DNA of 54,550 nt from Patescibacteria group bacterium. Its GTDB lineage: Bacteria > Patescibacteriota > Minisyncoccia > Phycocordibacterales > JANLHH01. The notes beneath the pieces are model-generated. The model had not been told where the DNA came from. It saw only the letters and a program-made list of their open reading frames with translations, and made no database searches. Shown piece after piece: positions 52,329 through 54,550 of this stretch. Both the position numbers and the translations under genes were made by a program. Location: the NCBI GenBank assembly GCA_038063375.1, contig JBBTVG010000002.1, positions 1 to 54,550 on the forward strand, in the 5' to 3' direction. Every line of letters begins with the position of its first letter. Positions within the stretch are counted from its first letter, which is position 1.

Positions 52329-54550
52329 TTAGAAATTAAAGAGGGTGTCGGCCCATGTCCATATTTTATCATTGATACCCAAACCGGCTCTCTGCCCAAC
52401 TCCTGTCGCACACTGATTGTAATGGGGACTTGCCGTGGTTGTTTTTCCCAAAGGAATACAGACTTGTTCGGGATTGGTCAGGAGTTTGCGATAGAAGCAG
52501 TACTCGGTGTTTTTTGAGTCAGAGGCGGATGAGCGAGTGATGTCCTCCGCTGGGGAAGCCGTGGTGAACGCAGGGGTGTTATAGAAAGCATTTTTGGTAA
52601 TAACCACGCCACTCCGCAAATCACCATCAACCACGCCTTCAAGATTAATGAATTGGTTACATTGCGTGTCATGAGTGTTCCCCCATCCAAACCGATGCAA
52701 GACTCCTGAATCTATAAAAGCATTAAAGTAGGTCTCCGCGAGATTAGTGGCGCCAAAGTCTAGTGTCACGGTATCAAAACTCCAATCCCAATTTTTACCT
52801 TTGATCTTCCAGAAGATATTTCCAATGATAGAAATGTGGTCTGCGACAGGAAATACGGGAGATACGCCCTCGCCACTGTCAAATATTATATTTTTATCTA
52901 TGCGCACATAATCACCTCCGTAATAACCTTGTTGTACCTGTAATCCATCCGAGACTCCGGTATTACTAAGTCCAATTGAAGAACCACTTCCATTCAGCGT
53001 TAAACCAAGATTATCATCTCCATTGCGCGAACCCCATAATCGGTTATTGAAGATGCGCGACGGGTTCTCTGCAATACCGCCCGCTTTAAGTGAAATGAGA
53101 TCTTCGGTAATGGCACACGGGCCGGTCCCGTTATAGTTTCCTTTGCAATCAGTATATGCCGCAGTGGTGGCATACACGTCGTTATTTTCAATAATAAGTC
53201 CTTCATGCGTCCATACACCATCACCAATAGCTATGCCTTTTTGACAATTATATATTTCGTTGTTGACGATATGAAGCCTCGGGCCGCCTGACGCGTTGAT
53301 ACACTGCGCTTCAAACTGACGACTGATGACCGGGTTTCTCAACACGCTATTTTGAATCGTGTTGTCGGGGTGGCCGTTATTACCCATCTGAAAGAAATGT
53401 GCTTCATCGTTTTGGAAAAGCAATCTGTCAAAAATATTAAAACTGCTTCCTTTATTTCCATCCCCCCACGAAAAACGAACAGACGCATTTACATTTGCGC
53501 CTCCTGCGTCAAAGGTGAGCCGATGAACCAGCCAGTAACTCGCGCTGTTTTTAAGTTGCACGGCAAAAAGACGCGCGCGTTTATTGGGAGATTGGCGTAC
53601 CGGATGCGCTCCATCGTCCGGCGAATCATAATATCTGAGCACCTTACGATTGTTGGAAGTTCCGGAGAACAGAAGATAAAGAACGTTCTTGTTGGTATGA
53701 TCCCCCGCCGCAATACAATAGGTAGTATATTCTGGATGATCTTCAATTTTGCTCCAGTCGGAGTCGGAGGGATAGACAATCGTATCGCAGGATTTCTTCG
53801 TCAGTGTTTCAATATCCACATCGCAATTCGGATTCCCTTTCCGGCATTCGTACTCGGCGACATAGCCATTGAGGTCAGCGCCGGCGATTGGTTGCGGTAT
53901 TGGACTCGGTGCAGGTTCAACCGCCGTCACAACCACCGTCACGGACTTTGCCACCACGTCTCCCGCGCCTCCTTTACAGGAAAGCGTATAGGTGGTGGTG
54001 ATTACAGGAGTGAGGGTGGTGGAACCGCTTGCTGTTTTGGAGCCTGTCCAGCCATTGGAGGCGGTGCAGGAAGTGGTATTGGTGGAACTCCAGGTAAGGG
54101 TGGTGGCAGTGCCTTTCGTGAGCGTGGTTTTCGTTGCCGTAAAAGAGAGCGTTGGCGCGGGGAGTGTAGGAGTCGTGGTGGTGGCGGGAGGAGTAGTCGT
54201 AGCGGGAGTAGATGCGGGCCCGCCTTGACTCGGCGAGGCAGGAGCGGCGATAATCCCTATGGTATACGAAGCGAAGAGGTCGCCATCGGAGACAGTGGCA
54301 GTGATCTGATAGGTGCCGGTAGAGCTAAAGGTGAGAGTGGTGGTGTTGGCGGTGAGAGAGGAGAACGTAACGGAACCGGGACCTCCTGTTTTACTCCAGA
54401 GGTAGGTGAGTGCGCCTCCCGGTTTCCCATCATCAGTGGCTATGGCAGTCAGTGTGGCTTTGTTCGGCAGGGTGACAAAGCGCTCTCCGGTGATAGAGAG
54501 GTTTGGTGAGCGGTTGGGCCCGCCTTGACTCGCGTCAGTCGAGGCAGGCC
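52329..54550 (-). CDS. secreted PKD/Ig-like protein with parallel beta-helix, N-terminus outside window
   Basis: The frame stays open to the window edge, so the start lies beyond 54550; at least 739 codons are visible. From the edge it encodes a repeat-coded linker, a PKD domain (NRSPNLSITGERFVTLPN...) closely related to that of the next gene, a second repeat-coded linker, one Ig-like module (LTWSSTNTTSC...GWTGSK) and about 520 residues of right-handed beta-helix with rungs such as IIENNDVYA and IIGNIFWKI. Such proteins bind or degrade polysaccharides or serve as adhesins. A start at the internal GTG-like codon near 53957 would cut the Ig-like module and is rejected. Confidence 0.85.
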   Translation of the reverse strand, partial: PASTDASQGGPNRSPNLSITGERFVTLPNKATLTAIATDDGKPGGALTYLWSKTGGPGSVTFSSLTANTTTLTFSSTGTYQITATVSDGDLFASYTIGIIAAPASPSQGGPASTPATTTPPATTTTPTLPAPTLSFTATKTTLTKGTATTLTWSSTNTTSCTASNGWTGSKTASGSTTLTPVITTTYTLSCKGGAGDVVAKSVTVVVTAVEPAPSPIPQPIAGADLNGYVAEYECRKGNPNCDVDIETLTKKSCDTIVYPSDSDWSKIEDHPEYTTYCIAAGDHTNKNVLYLLFSGTSNNRKVLRYYDSPDDGAHPVRQSPNKRARLFAVQLKNSASYWLVHRLTFDAGGANVNASVRFSWGDGNKGSSFNIFDRLLFQNDEAHFFQMGNNGHPDNTIQNSVLRNPVISRQFEAQCINASGGPRLHIVNNEIYNCQKGIAIGDGVWTHEGLIIENNDVYATTAAYTDCKGNYNGTGPCAITEDLISLKAGGIAENPSRIFNNRLWGSRNGDDNLGLTLNGSGSSIGLSNTGVSDGLQVQQGYYGGDYVRIDKNIIFDSGEGVSPVFPVADHISIIGNIFWKIKGKNWDWSFDTVTLDFGATNLAETYFNAFIDSGVLHRFGWGNTHDTQCNQFINLEGVVDGDLRSGVVITKNAFYNTPAFTTASPAEDITRSSASDSKNTEYCFYRKLLTNPEQVCIPLGKTTTASPHYNQCATGVGQRAGLGINDKIWTWADTLFNF
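54219..54242 (-). repeat. palindromic repeat, copy C
   Basis: 24 bp identical to copy A in msrB, but read in another frame: here it encodes PASPSQGG in the linker after the PKD domain. Confidence 0.9.
54519..54548 (-). repeat. palindromic repeat, copy D
   Basis: Left arm CCTGCCTCG, 7-nt centre ACTGACG and right arm CGAGTCAAGGCGGG, 30 bp. It encodes PASTDASQGG in the linker just before the PKD domain. Confidence 0.88.

Noticed and set aside
53352-54509. 385-codon + strand frame opposite the beta-helix/PKD gene
   Set aside because: Gly/Arg-rich low-complexity shadow of the Ser/Thr/Pro linkers on the real strand.

Overview
The window looks like a chromosomal segment of a Candidate Phyla Radiation bacterium (Patescibacteria), most likely a Parcubacteria/Paceibacteria lineage. 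The evidence is the gene content: short compact genes, an AdoCbl-dependent ribonucleotide reductase, RNase J with a basic tail, LemA-HtpX, DUF5667 and peptidoglycan-binding surface proteins, a short RF2, many small membrane proteins and few strong Shine-Dalgarno sites. No 16S rRNA lies in the window, so the placement is inference. prfB is present and TGA ends several genes, so UGA is a stop codon here.

Layout. 1-5091: tRNA-Arg (cut by the window edge), glutaredoxin, tRNA-Gly, an FtsB/DivIC-like protein, lepA, murJ. 5172-8136: a Wzy-like TPR membrane protein diverging from rnpB. 8164-14952: nrdJ, a pair of M16 peptidases (one catalytic, one degenerate), lnt. 14978-17382: a putative 2.4 kb insertion between direct copies of the tRNA-Ser 3' end; it carries a TIR-like gene, a membrane-anchored partner and a decayed coding fragment. 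17523-24751: lemA-pyrophosphohydrolase-htpX, groES-groEL, secG, an oligopeptide-binding protein. 24864-36534: RNase J, MFS, cupin, obg, a Pif1-like helicase, msrA-msrB, a flavin-type oxidoreductase, methyltransferases. 36549-41229: an ABC-F ATPase with a structured leader, then a META-domain gene between two almost identical GIY-YIG genes. 41451-54550: secreted and cell-wall proteins, interrupted by a housekeeping block (pyrG, ftsX, ftsE, prfB, three tRNAs) and an HNH nuclease between tRNA genes.

Cell-envelope functions dominate: lipid II flipping (murJ), lipoprotein maturation (lnt), division (ftsB-like, ftsEX), Sec export (secG), membrane quality control (htpX, lemA), and exported modular proteins that combine peptidoglycan-binding, PKD, Ig-like, glycoside-hydrolase and beta-helix modules.

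The most unusual content is repetitive. (1) A short palindromic element, with left arm CCTGCCTCG and right arm CGAGTCAAGGCGGG around a variable centre, occurs four times. One copy sits in frame inside msrB and two lie in interdomain linkers of a secreted protein; the coding copies are 24, 24 and 30 bp and the intergenic copy is 28 bp. This resembles the Rickettsia palindromic elements. (2) Fragments of tRNA ends are scattered beside the tRNA-Arg, -Ser, -Gln and -Thr genes. (3) RNase P RNA carries two long hairpins with nearly identical arms, one apparently inserted in the normally short J2/4 region. (4) The tRNA-Ser-flanked island carries a probable TIR defence gene without a recognisable integrase.
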